Shown: one piece after another, positions 51,706 to 63,915 of the stretch | How positions within the stretch are numbered: position 1 is the first letter of the stretch | Layout: every line of letters starts with the position of its first letter | Assembly: GCA_030762175.1 (NCBI GenBank) | Contig: CM060834.1 | Span: 65,701,501-65,765,500 of the forward strand | Length of the DNA stretch: 64,000 bases | Direction: 5' to 3' | Source: Metallyticus violacea | Lineage: Eukaryota; Arthropoda; Insecta; Mantodea; Metallyticidae | Notes under the pieces: generated by a model | What the model saw: the letters and a program-made list of their open reading frames with translations, nothing else | Told to the model about the DNA's origin: nothing | Database searches by the model: none | Made by a program: the position numbers and the translations under genes

Positions 51706-54700
51706 TTCTTATTTGAGATAACTTGTTCTCTTTCATTATACTAGTTTGATAGCCTTAGACAAGCATATTATGCGCAAAGAATCTCGAAAAGAAAAAAATT
51801 TTTTTCGAAGTTTGGAAACTTCGTTAGAATCACTTTTTTTCCGTTCTTATTTGAGATAACTGGTTCTCTTTCATTATACTAGTTTGATAGCCTCAGGCAA
51901 GCATATTATGCGCAAAGAATCTCGAAAAGAAAAAAATTTTTTTTCGAAGTTTGGAAACTTCCTTAGAATCACTTTTTTTCCATTCTTATTTGAGATAACT
52001 TGTTCTCTTTCATTATACTTGTTTGATAGCCTTAGACAAGCATATTATGCGCAAAGAATCTCGAAAAGAAAAAAATTTTTTTTCGAAGTTTGGAAACTTC
52101 GTTAGAATCACTTTTTTTCCGTTCTTATTTAAGATTACTGGTTCTCTTTCATTATACTAGTTTGATAGCCTCAGACAAGCATATTATGCGCAAAGAATCT
52201 CGAAAAAAAAAAATTTTTTTTCGAAGTTTGGAAACTACGTTGGAATCACTTTTTTTCCGTTCTTATTTGAGATAACTTGTTCTCTTTCATTATACTAGTT
52301 TGATAGCCTTAGACAAGCATATTATGCGCAAAGAATCTCAAAAAGAAAAAAATTTTTTTTCGAAGTTTGGAAACTTCCTTAGAATCACTTTTTTTCCATT
52401 CTTATTTGAGATAACTTGTTCTCTTTCATTATACTAGTTTGATAGCCTCAGACAAGCAATTATGCGCAAAGAATCTCGAAAAGAAAAAAATTTTTTTTCG
52501 AAGTTTGGAAACTTCCTTAGAATCACTTTTTTTCCATTCTTATTTGAGATAACTTGTTCTCTTTCATTATACTAGTTTGATAGCCTTAGACAAGCATATT
52601 ATGCGCAAAGAATCTCGAAAAGAAAAAAATTTTTTTTCGAAGTTTGGAAACTTCGTTAAAATCACTTTTTTTCCGTTCTTATTTGAGATAACTTGTTCTC
52701 TTTCATTATACTAGTTTGATAGCCTTAGACAAGCATATTATGCGCAAAGAATCTCGAAAAGAAAAAAATTTTTTTTCGAAGTTTGGAAACTTCGTTAGAA
52801 TCACTTTTTTTCCGTTCTTATTTGAGATAACTGGTTCTCTTTCATTATACTTGTTTGATAGCCTGAGACAGGCATATTATGCGCAAAGAATCTCGAAAAG
52901 AAAAAAATTTTTTTTCGAAGTTTGGAAACTACCTTAGAATCACTTTTTTTCCGTTCTTATTTGAGATAACTTGTTCTCTTTCATTATACTAGTTTGATAG
53001 CCTTAGACAAGCATATTATGCGCAAAGAATCTCGAAAAGAAAAAAATTTTTTTTCGAAGTTTGGAAACTTCGTTAGAATCACTTTTTTTCCATTCTTATT
53101 TGAGATAACTTGTTCTCTTTCATTATACTTGTTTGATAGCCTGAGACAAGCATATTATGCGCAAAGAATCTCGAAAAGAAAAAAGTTTTTTTTCGAAGTT
53201 TGGAAACTACCTTAGAATCACTTTTTTTCCATTCTTATTTGAGATAACTTGTTCTCTTTCATTATACTAGTTTGATAGCCTCAGACAAGCATATTATGCG
53301 CAAAGAATCTCGAAAAGAAAAAAATTTTTTTTCGAAGTTTGGAAACTTCCTTAGAATCACTTTTTTTCCTTTCTTATTTAAGTTAACTTGTTCTCTTTCA
53401 TTATACTAGTTTGATATCCTTAGACAAGCATATTATGCGCAAAGAATCTCGAAAAGAAAAAAATTATTTTTCGAAGTTTGGAAACTTCGTTAGAATCACT
53501 TTTTTTCCGTTCTTATTTGAGATAACTGGTTCTCTTTCATTATACTAGTTTGATAGCCTCAGACAAGCATATTATGCGCAAAGAATCTCGAAAAGAAAAA
53601 AATTTTTTTTCGAAGTTTGGAAACTTCGTTAGAATCACTTTTTTTCCGTTCTTATTTAAGATTACTGGTTCTCTTTCATTATACTAGTTTGATAGCCTCA
53701 GACAAGCATATTATGCGCAAAGAATCTCGAAAAGAAAAAATTTTTTTTTCGAAGTTTGGAAACTTCGTTAGAATCACTTTTTTTCCGTTCTTATTTGAGA
53801 TAACTTGTTCTCTTTCATTATACTTGTTTGATAGCCTTAGACAAGCATATTATGCGCAAAGAATCTCGAAAAGAAAAAAATTTTTTTTCGAAGTTTGGAA
53901 TCTTCCTTAGAATCACTTTTTTTCCATTCTTATTTGAGATAACTTGTTCTGTTTCATTATACTAGTTTGATAGCCTTAGACAAACATATTATGCGCAAAG
54001 AATCTCGAAAAGAAAAAAATTTTTTTTCGAAGTTTGGAAACTTCGTTAGAATCACTTTTTTTCCGTTATTATTTAAGATAACTTGTTCTCTTTCATTATA
54101 CTAGTTTGATAGCCTTAGACAAGCATATTATGCGCAAAGATTCTCGAAAAGAAAAAAAATTTTTTTTGAAGTTTGGAAACTTCGTTAGAATCACTTTTTT
54201 TCCGTTCTTATTTGAAATAACTGGTTGTCTTTCATTATACTAGTTTGATAGCCTTAGACAAGCATATTATGCGCAAAGAATCTCGAAAAGAAAAAAATTT
54301 TTTTTCGAAGTTTGGAAACTTCGTTAGAATCACTTTTTTTCCATTCTTATTTGAGATAACTTGTTCTCTTTCATTATACTTGTTTGATAGCCTGAGACAA
54401 GCCTATTATGCGCAAAGAATCTCGAAAAGAAAAAAATTTTTTTTCGAAGTTTGGAAACTACCTTAGAATCACTTTTTTTCCATTCTAATTTGAGATAACT
54501 TGTTCTCTTTCATTATACTAGTTTGATAGCCTCAGACAAGCATATTATGCGCAAAGAATCTCGAAAAGAAAAAAATTTTTTTTCGAAGTTTGGAAACTTC
54601 GTTAGAATCACTTTTTTTCCGTTCTTATTTAAGTTAACTTGTTCTCTTTCATTATACTAGTTTGATAGCCTTAGACAAGCATATTATGCGCAAAGAATCT

Positions 54701-57700
54701 CGAAAAGAAAAAAAATTTTTTTCGAAGTTTGGAAACTTCGTTAGAATCACTTTTTTTCCGTTCTTATTTGAGATAACTGGTTCTCTTTCATTATACTAGT
54801 TTGATAGCCTCAGACAAGCATATAATGCGCAAAGAATCTGGAAAGGAAAAAAATTTTTTTTCGAAGTTTGGAAACTTCCTTAGAATCACTTTTTTTCCAT
54901 TCTTATTTGAGATAACTTGTTCTCTTTCATTATACTTGTTTGATAGCCTCAGACAAGCATATTATGCGCAAAGAATTTCGAAAAGAAAAAAATTTTATTT
55001 CGAAGTTTGGAAACTTCGTTAGAATCACTTTTTTTCCGTTCTTATTTAAGATTACTGGTTCTCTTTCATTATACTAGTTTGATAGCCTCAGACAAGCATA
55101 TTATGCGCAAAGAATGTCGAAAAGAAAAAAATTTTATTTCGAAGGTTTGAATATTCGTTAGAATCACTTTTTTTCCGTTCTTATTTGAGATAACTGGTTC
55201 TCTTTCATTATACTACTTTGATAGCCTCAGAAAAGCATATTATGCGCAAAGAATCTCGAAAAGAAAAATATTTTTTTTCGAAGATTGGAAACCTCGTTAG
55301 AATTACTTTTTTTCCGTTCTTATTTGAGATAACTGGTTCTCTTTCATTATACTAGTTTGATAGCCTCAGACAAGCATATTATGCGCAAAGAATCTCGAAA
55401 AGAAAAAAATTGTTTTTCGAAGTTTGGAAACTTCCTTAGAATCACTTTTTTTCCATTCTTATTTGAGATAACTTGTTCTCTTTCATTATACTAGTTTAAT
55501 AGCCTTAGACAAGCATATTATGCGCAAAGAATCTCGAAAAGAAAAAAATTTTTTTTCGAAGTTTGGAAACTTCGTTAGAATCACTTTTTTTCCGTTCTTA
55601 TTTGAGATAACTGGTTCTCTTTCATTATACTAGTTTGATAGCCTCAGACAAGCATATTATGCCCAAAGAATCTCGAAAAGAAAAAAATTTTTTTTCGAAG
55701 TTTGGAAACTTCCTTAGAATCACTTTTTTTCCATTCTTATTTGAGAAAACTTGTTCTCTTTCATTATACTTGTTTGATAGCCTTAGACAAGCATATTATG
55801 CGCAAAGAATCTCGAAAAAAAAAAATTTTTTTTCGAAGTTTGGAAACTTCGTTAGATTCACTTTTTTTCCGTTCTTATTTAAGATTACTGGTTCTCGTTC
55901 ATTATACTAGTTTGATAGCCTCAGACAAGCATATTATGCGCAAAGAATCTCGAAAAGAAAAAAATTTTTTTTCGAAGTTTGGAAACTTCGTTAGAATCAC
56001 TTTTTTTCCGTTCTTATTTGAGATAACTTGTTCTCTTTCATTATACTTGTTTGATAGCCTTAGACAAGCATATTATGCGCAAAGAATCTCGAAAAGAAAA
56101 AAATTTTTTTTCGAAGTTTGGAAACTTCCTTAGAATCACTTTTTTTCCATTCTTATTTGAGATAACTTGTTCTCTTTCATTATACTAGTTTGATAGCCTC
56201 AGACAAGCATATTATGCGCAAAGAATCTCGAAAAGAAAAAAATTTTTTTTCGAAGTTTGGAATCTTCCTTAGAATCACTTTTTTTCCATTCTTATTTGAG
56301 ATAACTTGTTCTGTTTCATTATACTAGTTTGATAGCCTTAGACAAGCATATTATGCGCAAAGAATCTCGAAAAGAAAAAAAATTTTTTTCGAAGTTTGGA
56401 AACTTCGTTAGAATCACTTTTTTTCCGTTCTTATTTGAAATAACTGGTTCTCTTTCATTATACTAGTTTGATAGCCTTAGACAAGCATATTATGCGCAAA
56501 GAATCTCGAAAAGAAAAAAATTTTTTTTCGAAGTTTGGAAACTACGTTAGAATCACTTTTTTTCCGTTCTTATTTGAGATAACTGGTTCTCTTTCATTAT
56601 ACTAGTTTGATAGCCTCAGAAAAGCATAGATGTGCGCAAAGAATCTCGAAAAGAAAAAAATTTTTTTTCGAAGTTTGAAAACTTCGTTAGAATCACTTTT
56701 TTTCCGTTCTTATTTGAGATAACTGGTTCTCTTTCATTATACTAGTTTGATAGCCTCAGACAAGCATATTATGCGCAAAGAATCTCGAAAAGAAAAAAAT
56801 TTTTTTTCGAAGTTTGGAAACTTACTTAGAATCACTTTTTTTCCATTCTTATTTGAGATAACTTGTTCTCTTTCATTATACTTGTTTGATAGCCTTAGAC
56901 AAGCATATTATGCGCAAAGAATCTCGAAAAGAAAAAAATTTTTTTTCGAAGTTTGGAAACTTCGTTAGAATCACTTTTTTTCCGTTCTTATTTAAGATTA
57001 CTGGTTCTCTTTCATTATACTAGTTTGATAGCCTCAGACAAGCATATTATGCGCAAAGAATCTCGAAAAGAAAAAATTTTTTTTTCGAAGTTTGGAAACT
57101 TCGTTAGAATCACTTTTTTTCCGTTCTTATTTGAGATAACTTGTTCTCTTTCATTATACTAGTTTGATAGCCTTAGACAAGCATATTATGCGCAAAGAAT
57201 CTCGAAAGGAAAAAAATTTTTTTTCGAAGTTTGGAAACTTCGTTAGAATCACTTTTTTTCCGTTCTTATTTGAGATAACTGGTTCTCTTTCATTATACTT
57301 GTTTGATAGCCTGAGACAGGCATATTATGCGCAAAGAATCTCGAAAAGAAAAAAATTTTTTTTCGAAGTTTGGAAACTACCTTAGAATCACTTTTTTTCC
57401 GTTCTTATTTGAGATAACTTGTTCTCTTTCATTATACTAGTTTGATAGCCTTAGACAAGCATATTATGCGCAAAGAATCTCGAAAAGAAAAAAATTTTTT
57501 TTCGAAGTTTGGAAACTTCGTTAGAATCACTTTTTTTCCATTCTTATTTGAGATAACTTGTTCTCTTTCATTATACTTGTTTGATAGCCTGAGACAAGCA
57601 TATTATGCGCAAAGAATCTCGAAAAGAAAAAAGTTTTTTTTCGAAGTTTGGAAACTACCTTAGAATCACTTTTTTTCCATTCTTATTTGAGATAACTTGT

Positions 57701-60700
57701 TCTCTTTCATTATACTAGTTTGATAGCCTCAGACAAGCATATTATGCGCAAAGAATCTCGAAAAGAAAAAAATTTTTTTTCGAAGTTTGGAAACTTCGTT
57801 AGAATCACTTTTTTTCCGTTCTTATTTAAGTTAACTTGTTCTCTTTCATTATACTAGTTTGATATCTTTAGACAAGCATATTATGCGCAAAGAATCTCGA
57901 AAAGAAAAAAATTATTTTTCGAAGTTTGGAAACTTCGTTAGAATCACTTTTTTTCCGTTCTTATTTGAGATAACTGGTTCTCTTTCATTATACTAGTTTG
58001 ATAGCCTCAGACAAGCATATTATGCGCAAAGAATCTCGAAAAGAAAAAAATTTTTTTTCGAAGTTTGGAAACTTCGTTAGAATCACTTTTTTTCCGTTCT
58101 TATTTAAGATTACTGGTTCTCTTTCATTATACTACTTTGATAGCCTCAGACAAGCATATTATGCGCAAAGAATCTCGAAAAGAAAAAAATTTTTTTTCGA
58201 AGTTTGGAAACTTCGTTAGAATCACTTTTTTTCCGTTCTTATTTGAGATAACTTGTTCTCTTTCATTATACTTGTTTGATAGCCTGAGACAAGCCTATTA
58301 TGCGCAAAGAATCTCGAAAAGAAAAAAATTTTTTTTCGAAGTTTGGAAACTACCTTAGAATCACTTTTTTTCCATTCTTATTTGAGATAACTTGTTCTCT
58401 TTCATTATACTAGTTTGATAGCCTCAGACAAGCATATTATGCGCAAAGAATCTCGAAAAGAAAAAAATTTTTTTTCGAAGTTTGGAAACTTCGTTAGAAT
58501 CACTTTTTTTCCGTTCTTATTTAAGTTAACTTGTTCTCTTTCATTATACTAGTTTGATAGCCTCAGAAAAGCATAGATGTGCGCAAAGAATCTCGAAAAG
58601 AAAAAAATTTTTTTTCGAAGTTTGAAAACTTCGTTAGAATCACTTTTTTTCCGTTCTTATTTGAGATAACTGGTTCTCTTTCATTATACTAGTTTGATAG
58701 CCTCAGACAAGCATATTATGCGCAAAGAATCTCGAAAAGAAAAAAATTTTTTTTCGAAGTTTGGAAACTTACTTAGAATCACTTTTTTTCCATTCTTATT
58801 TGAGATAACTTGTTCTCTTTCATTATACTTGTTTGATAGCCTTAGACAAGCATATTATGCGCAAAGAATCTCGAAAAGAAAAAAATTTTTTTTCGAAGTT
58901 TGGAAACTTCGTTAGAATCACTTTTTTTCCGTTCTTATTTCAGATTACTGGTTCTCTTTCATTATACTAGTTTGATAGCCTCAGACAAGCATATTATGCG
59001 CAAAGAATCTCGAAAAGAAAAAATTTTTTTTTCGAAGTTTGGAAACTTCGTTAGAATCACTTTTTTTCCGTTCTTATTTGAGATAACTTGTTCTCTTTCA
59101 TTATACTAGTTTGATAGTCTTAGACAAGCATATTATGCGCAAAGAATCTCGAAAGGAAAAAAATTTTTTTTCGAAGTTTGGAAACTTCGTTAGAATCACT
59201 TTTTTTCCGTTCTTATTTGAGATAACTTGTTCTCTTTCATTATACTAGTTTGATAGCCTTAGACAAGCATATTATGCGCAAAGAATCTCGAAAAGAAAAA
59301 AATTTTTTTTCGAAGTTTGGAAACTTCGATAGAATCACTTTTTTTCCATTCTTATTTGAGATAACTTGTTCTCTTTCATTATACTTGTTTGATAGCCTGA
59401 GACAAGCATATTATGCGCAAAGAATCTCGAAAAGAAAAAAGTTTTTTTTCGAAGTTTGGAAACTACCTTAGAATCACTTTTTTTCCATTCTTATTTGAGA
59501 TAACTTGTTCTCTTTCATTATACTAGTTTGATAGCCTCAGACAAGCATATTATGCGCAAAGAATCTCGAAAAGAAAAAAATTTTTTTTCGAAGTTTGGAA
59601 ACTTCGTTAGAATCACTTTTTTTCCGTTCTTATTTAAGATTACTGGTTCTCTTTCATTATACTAGTTTGATAGCCTCAGACATGCATATTATGCGCAAAG
59701 AATCTCGAAAAGAAAAAAATTTTTTTTCGAAGTTTGGAAACTTCGTTAGAATCACTTTTTTTCCGTTCTTATTTGAGATAACTTGTTCTCTTTCATTATA
59801 CTTGTTTGATAGCCTTAGACAAGCATATTATGCGCAAAGAATCTCGAAAAGAAAAAAATTTTTTTTCGAAGTTTGGAAACTTCCTTAGAATCACTTTTTT
59901 TCCATTCTTATTTGAGATAACTTGTTCTCTTTCATTATACTAGTTTGATAGCCTCAGACAAGCATATTATGCGCAAAGAATCTCGAAAAGAAAAAAATTT
60001 TTTTTCGAAGTTTGGAATCTTCCTTAGAATCACTTTTTTTCCATTCTTATTTGAGATAACTTGTTCTCTTTCATTATACTAGTTTGATAGCCTCAGACAA
60101 GCATATTATGCGCAAAGAATCTCGAAAAGAAAAAAATTTTTTTTCGAAGTTTGGAATCTTCCTTAGAATCACTTTTTTTCCATTCTTATTTGAGATAACT
60201 TGTTCTGTTTCATTATACTAGTTTGATAGCCTTAGACAAGCATATTATGCGCAAAGAATCTCGAAAAGAAAAAAAATTTTTTTCGAAGTTTGGAAACTTC
60301 GTTAGAATCACTTTTTTTCCGTTCTTATTTGAAATAACTGGTTCTCTTTCATTATACTAGTTTGATAGCCTTAGACAAGCATATTATGCGCAAAGAATCT
60401 CGAAAAGAAAAAAATTTTTTTTCGAAGTTTGGAAACTTCGTTAGAATCACTTTTTTTCCGTTCTTATTTGAGATAACTGGTTCTCTTTCATTATACTAGT
60501 TTGATAGCCTCAGAAAAGCATAGATGTGCGCAAAGAATCTCGAAAAGAAAAAAATTTTTTTTCGAAGTTTGGAAACTTCGTTAGAATCACTTTTTTTCCA
60601 TTCTTATTTGAGATAACTTGTTCTCTTTCATTATACTTGTTTGATAGCCTGAGACAAGCCTATTATGCGCAAAGAATCTCGAAAAGAAAAAATTTTTTTT

Positions 60701-61330
60701 GGAAGTTTGGAAACTACCTTAGAATCACTTTTTTTCCATTCTTATTTGAGATAACTTGTTCTCTTTCATTATACTAGTTTGATAGCCTCAGACAAGCATA
60801 TTGTGCGCAAAGAATCTCGAGAAGAAAAAAATTTTTTTTCGAAGTTTGGAAACTTCGTTAGAATGACTTTTTTTCCGTTCTTATTTAAGTTAACTTGTTC
60901 TCTTTCATTATACTAGTTTGATAGCCTTAGACAAGCATATTATGCGCAAAGAATCTCGAAAAGAAAAAAATTTTTTTTCGAAGTTTGGAAACTTCGTTAG
61001 AATCACTTTTTTTCCGTTCTTATTTGAGATAACTGGTTCTCTTTCATTATACTAGTTTGATAGCCTCAGACAAGCATATAATGCGCAAAGAATCTGGAAA
61101 GGAAAAAAATTTTTTTTCGAAGTTTGGAAACTTCCTTAGAATCACTTTTTTTCCATTCTTATTTGAGATAACTTGTTCTCTTTCATTATACTTGTTTGAT
61201 AGCCTCAGACAAGCATATTATGCGCAAAGAATTTCGAAAAGAAAAAAAATTTATTTCGAAGTTTGGAAACTTCGTTAGAATCACTTTTTTTCCGTTCTTA
61301 TTTAAGATTACTGGTTCTCTTTCATTATAC
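50480..61330 (+). repeat. Superblock copy C (~10.8 kb, internally deleted)
   Basis: From about 50.5 kb the order matches superblock B from about 33.5 kb (offset 16956, falling to 16954 through two single-base deletions near 52459 and 55817). The offset becomes 14590 after 56.95 kb, where one whole 17-mer unit is absent. It becomes 13757 after 58.28 kb, where about six monomers are absent. It steps by one monomer near 59.5-60.5 kb. The match ends near 61.33 kb. It therefore carries the same monomer succession as A and B with large in-register deletions. Confidence 0.88.
54634..56996 (+). repeat. Single copy of the 17-monomer unit in superblock C
   Basis: It is bounded by TTTAAGTTAAC (54630 region) and TTTAAGATTAC (56991 region), the same flanks as the tandem pair in superblock B, but only one unit lies between them. 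It is 2363 bp because one base is missing in an A tract near 55817 (eleven As, no G). The markers CTGGAAAGG (54838) and GCATAGATG (56624) each occur once. Confidence 0.88.
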
Positions 61331-63915
61331 TAGTTTGATAGCCTCAGACAAGCATATTATGCGCAAAGAATCTCGAAAAGAAAAAAATTTTTTTTCGAAG
61401 TTTGGAAACTTCGTTAGAATCACTTTTTTTCCGTTCTTATTTGAGATAACTTGTTCTCTTTCATTATACTAGTTTGATAGCCTTAGACCAGCATATTATG
61501 CGCAAAGAATCTCGAAAAGAAAAAAATTTTTTTTCGAAGTTTGGAAACTTCCTTAGAATCACTTTTTTTCCATTCTTATTTGAGATAACTTGTTCTCTTT
61601 CATTATACTTGTTTGATAGCCTTAGACAAGCATATTATGCGCAAAGAATCTCGAAAAGAAAAAATTTTTTTTTCGAAGTTTGGAATATTCCTTAGAATCA
61701 CTTTTTTTCCATTCTTATTTGAGATAACTTGTTCTCTTTCATTATACTAGTTTGATAGCCTCAGACAAGCATATTATGCGCAAAGAATCTCCAAAAGAAA
61801 AAAATTTTTTTTCGAAGTTTGGAATCTTCCTTAGAATCACTTTTTTTCCATTCTTATTTGAGATAACTTGTTCTCTTTCATTATACTAGTTTGATAGCCT
61901 TAGACAAGCATATTATGCGCAAAGAATCTCCAAAAGAAAAAAATTTTTTTTCGAAGTTTGGAATCTTCCTTAGAATCACTTTTTTTCCATTCTTATTTGA
62001 GATAACTTGTTCTCTTTCATTATACTAGTTTGATAGCCTTAGACAAGCATATTATGCGCAAAGAATCTCGAAAAGAAAAAAATTTTTTTCGAAGTTTGGA
62101 AACTTCGTTAGAATCACTTTTTTTCCGTTCTTATTTGAGATAACTGGTTCTCTTTCATTATACTAGTTTGATAGCCTCAGGCAAGCATATTATGCGCAAA
62201 GAATCTCGAAAAGAAAAAAATTTTTTTTCGAAGTTTGGAAACTTCCTTAGAATCACTTTTTTTCCATTCTTATATGAGATAACTTGTTCTCTTTCATTAT
62301 ACTTGTTTGATAGCCTTAGACAAGCATATTATGCGCAAAGAATCTCGAAAAGAAAAAAATTTTTTTTCGAAGTTTGGAAACTTCGTTAGAATCACTTTTT
62401 TTCCGTTCTTATTTAAGATTACTGGTTCTCTTTCATTATACTAGTTTGATAGCCTCAGACAAGCATATTATGCGCAAAGAATCTCGAAAAAAAAAAAATT
62501 TTTTTTCGAAGTTTGGAAACTACGTTAGAATCACTTTTTTTCCGTTCTTATTTGAGATAACTTGTTCTCTTTCATTATACTAGTTTGATAGTCTTAGACA
62601 AGCATATTATGCGCAAAGAATCTCGAAAAGAAAAAAATTTTTTTTCGAAGTTTAGAAACTTCCTTAGAATCACTTTTTTTCCATTCTTATTTGAGATAAC
62701 TTGTTCTCTTTCATTATACTTGTTTGATAGCCTTAGACAAGCATATTATGCGCAAAGAATCTCAAAAAGAAAAAAATTTTTTTTCGAAGTTTGGAAACTT
62801 CCTTAGAATCACTTTTTTTCCATTCTTATTTGAGATAACTTGTTCTCTTTCATTATACTAGTTTGATAGCCTCAGACAAGCATATTATGCGCAAAGAATC
62901 TCGAAAAGAAAAAAATTTTTTTTCGAAGTTTGGAAACTTCCTTAGAATCACTTTTTTTCCGTTCTTATTTGAGATAACTGGTTCTCTTTCATTATACTAG
63001 TTTGATAGCCTCAGACAAGCATATTATGCGCAAAGAATCTCGAAAAGAAAAAAATTTTTTTTCGAAGTTTGGAAACTTCGTTAGAATCACTTTTTTTCCG
63101 TTCTTATTTAAGATTACTGGTTCTCTTTCATTATACTACTTTGATAGCCTCAGACAAGCATATTATGCGCAAAGAATCTCGAAAAGAAAAAAATTTTTTT
63201 TCGAAGTTTGGAAACTTCGTTAGAATCACTTTTTTTCCGTTCTTATTTGAGATAACTTGTTCTCTTTCATTATACTTGTTTGATAGCCTCAGACAAGCAT
63301 ATTATGCGCAAAGAATCTCGAAAAGAAAAAAATTTTTTTTCGAAGTTTGGAAACTTCCTTAGAATCACTTTTTTTCCATTCTTATTTGAGATAACTTGTT
63401 CTCTTTCATTATACTAGTTTGATAGCCTCAGACAAGCATATTATGCGCAAAGAATCTCGAAAAGAAAAAAATTTTTTTTCGAAGTTTGGAATCTTCCTTA
63501 GAATCACTTTTTTTCCATTCTTATTTGAGATAACTTGTTCTCTTTCATTATACTAGTTTGATAGCCTCAGACAAGCATATTATGCGCAAAGAATCTCGAA
63601 AAGAAAAAAATTTTTTTTCGAAGTTTGGAATCTTCCTTAGAATCACTTTTTTTCCATTCTTATTTGAGATAACTTGTTCTGTTTCATTATACTAGTTTGA
63701 TAGCCTTAGACAAGCATATTATGCGCAAAGAATCTCGAAAAGAAAAAAATTTTTTTTCGAAGTTTGGAAACTTCGTTAGAATCACTTTTTTTCCGTTATT
63801 ATTTAAGATAACTTGTTCTCTTTCATTATACTAGTTTGATAGCCTCAGACAAGCATATTATGCGCAAAGAATGTCGAAAAGAAAAAAATTTTTTTTCGAA
63901 GTTTGGAAACTTCGT
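61330..63915 (+). repeat. Mosaic tail of the window (satellite monomers)
   Basis: After superblock C the monomer order switches several times. About 61.33-61.7 kb follows 28.68-29.05 kb. About 62.0-62.9 kb follows 34.8-35.0 and 32.6-33.0 kb types (AAAAAAAAAAAA tract, CTACG, then TTTAGAAACTTCC and CTCAAAAAG). About 62.95-63.4 kb follows 43.4-43.8 kb, and 63.4-63.84 kb follows 43.9-44.2 kb. The last monomers carry AATGTCG like those at 6.07 kb. Short segments with different sources indicate repeated exchange. Confidence 0.7.

Noticed and set aside
127..63362. Over 130 short + strand open frames of 60-143 codons encoding near-identical basic or aromatic-rich peptides
   Set aside because: They overlap in different frames of the same 139-bp repeat, shift by one frame each monomer and begin and end at repeat features. 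They show no frame-specific conservation and no promoter or gene context. They are shadows of the satellite, not a protein family.
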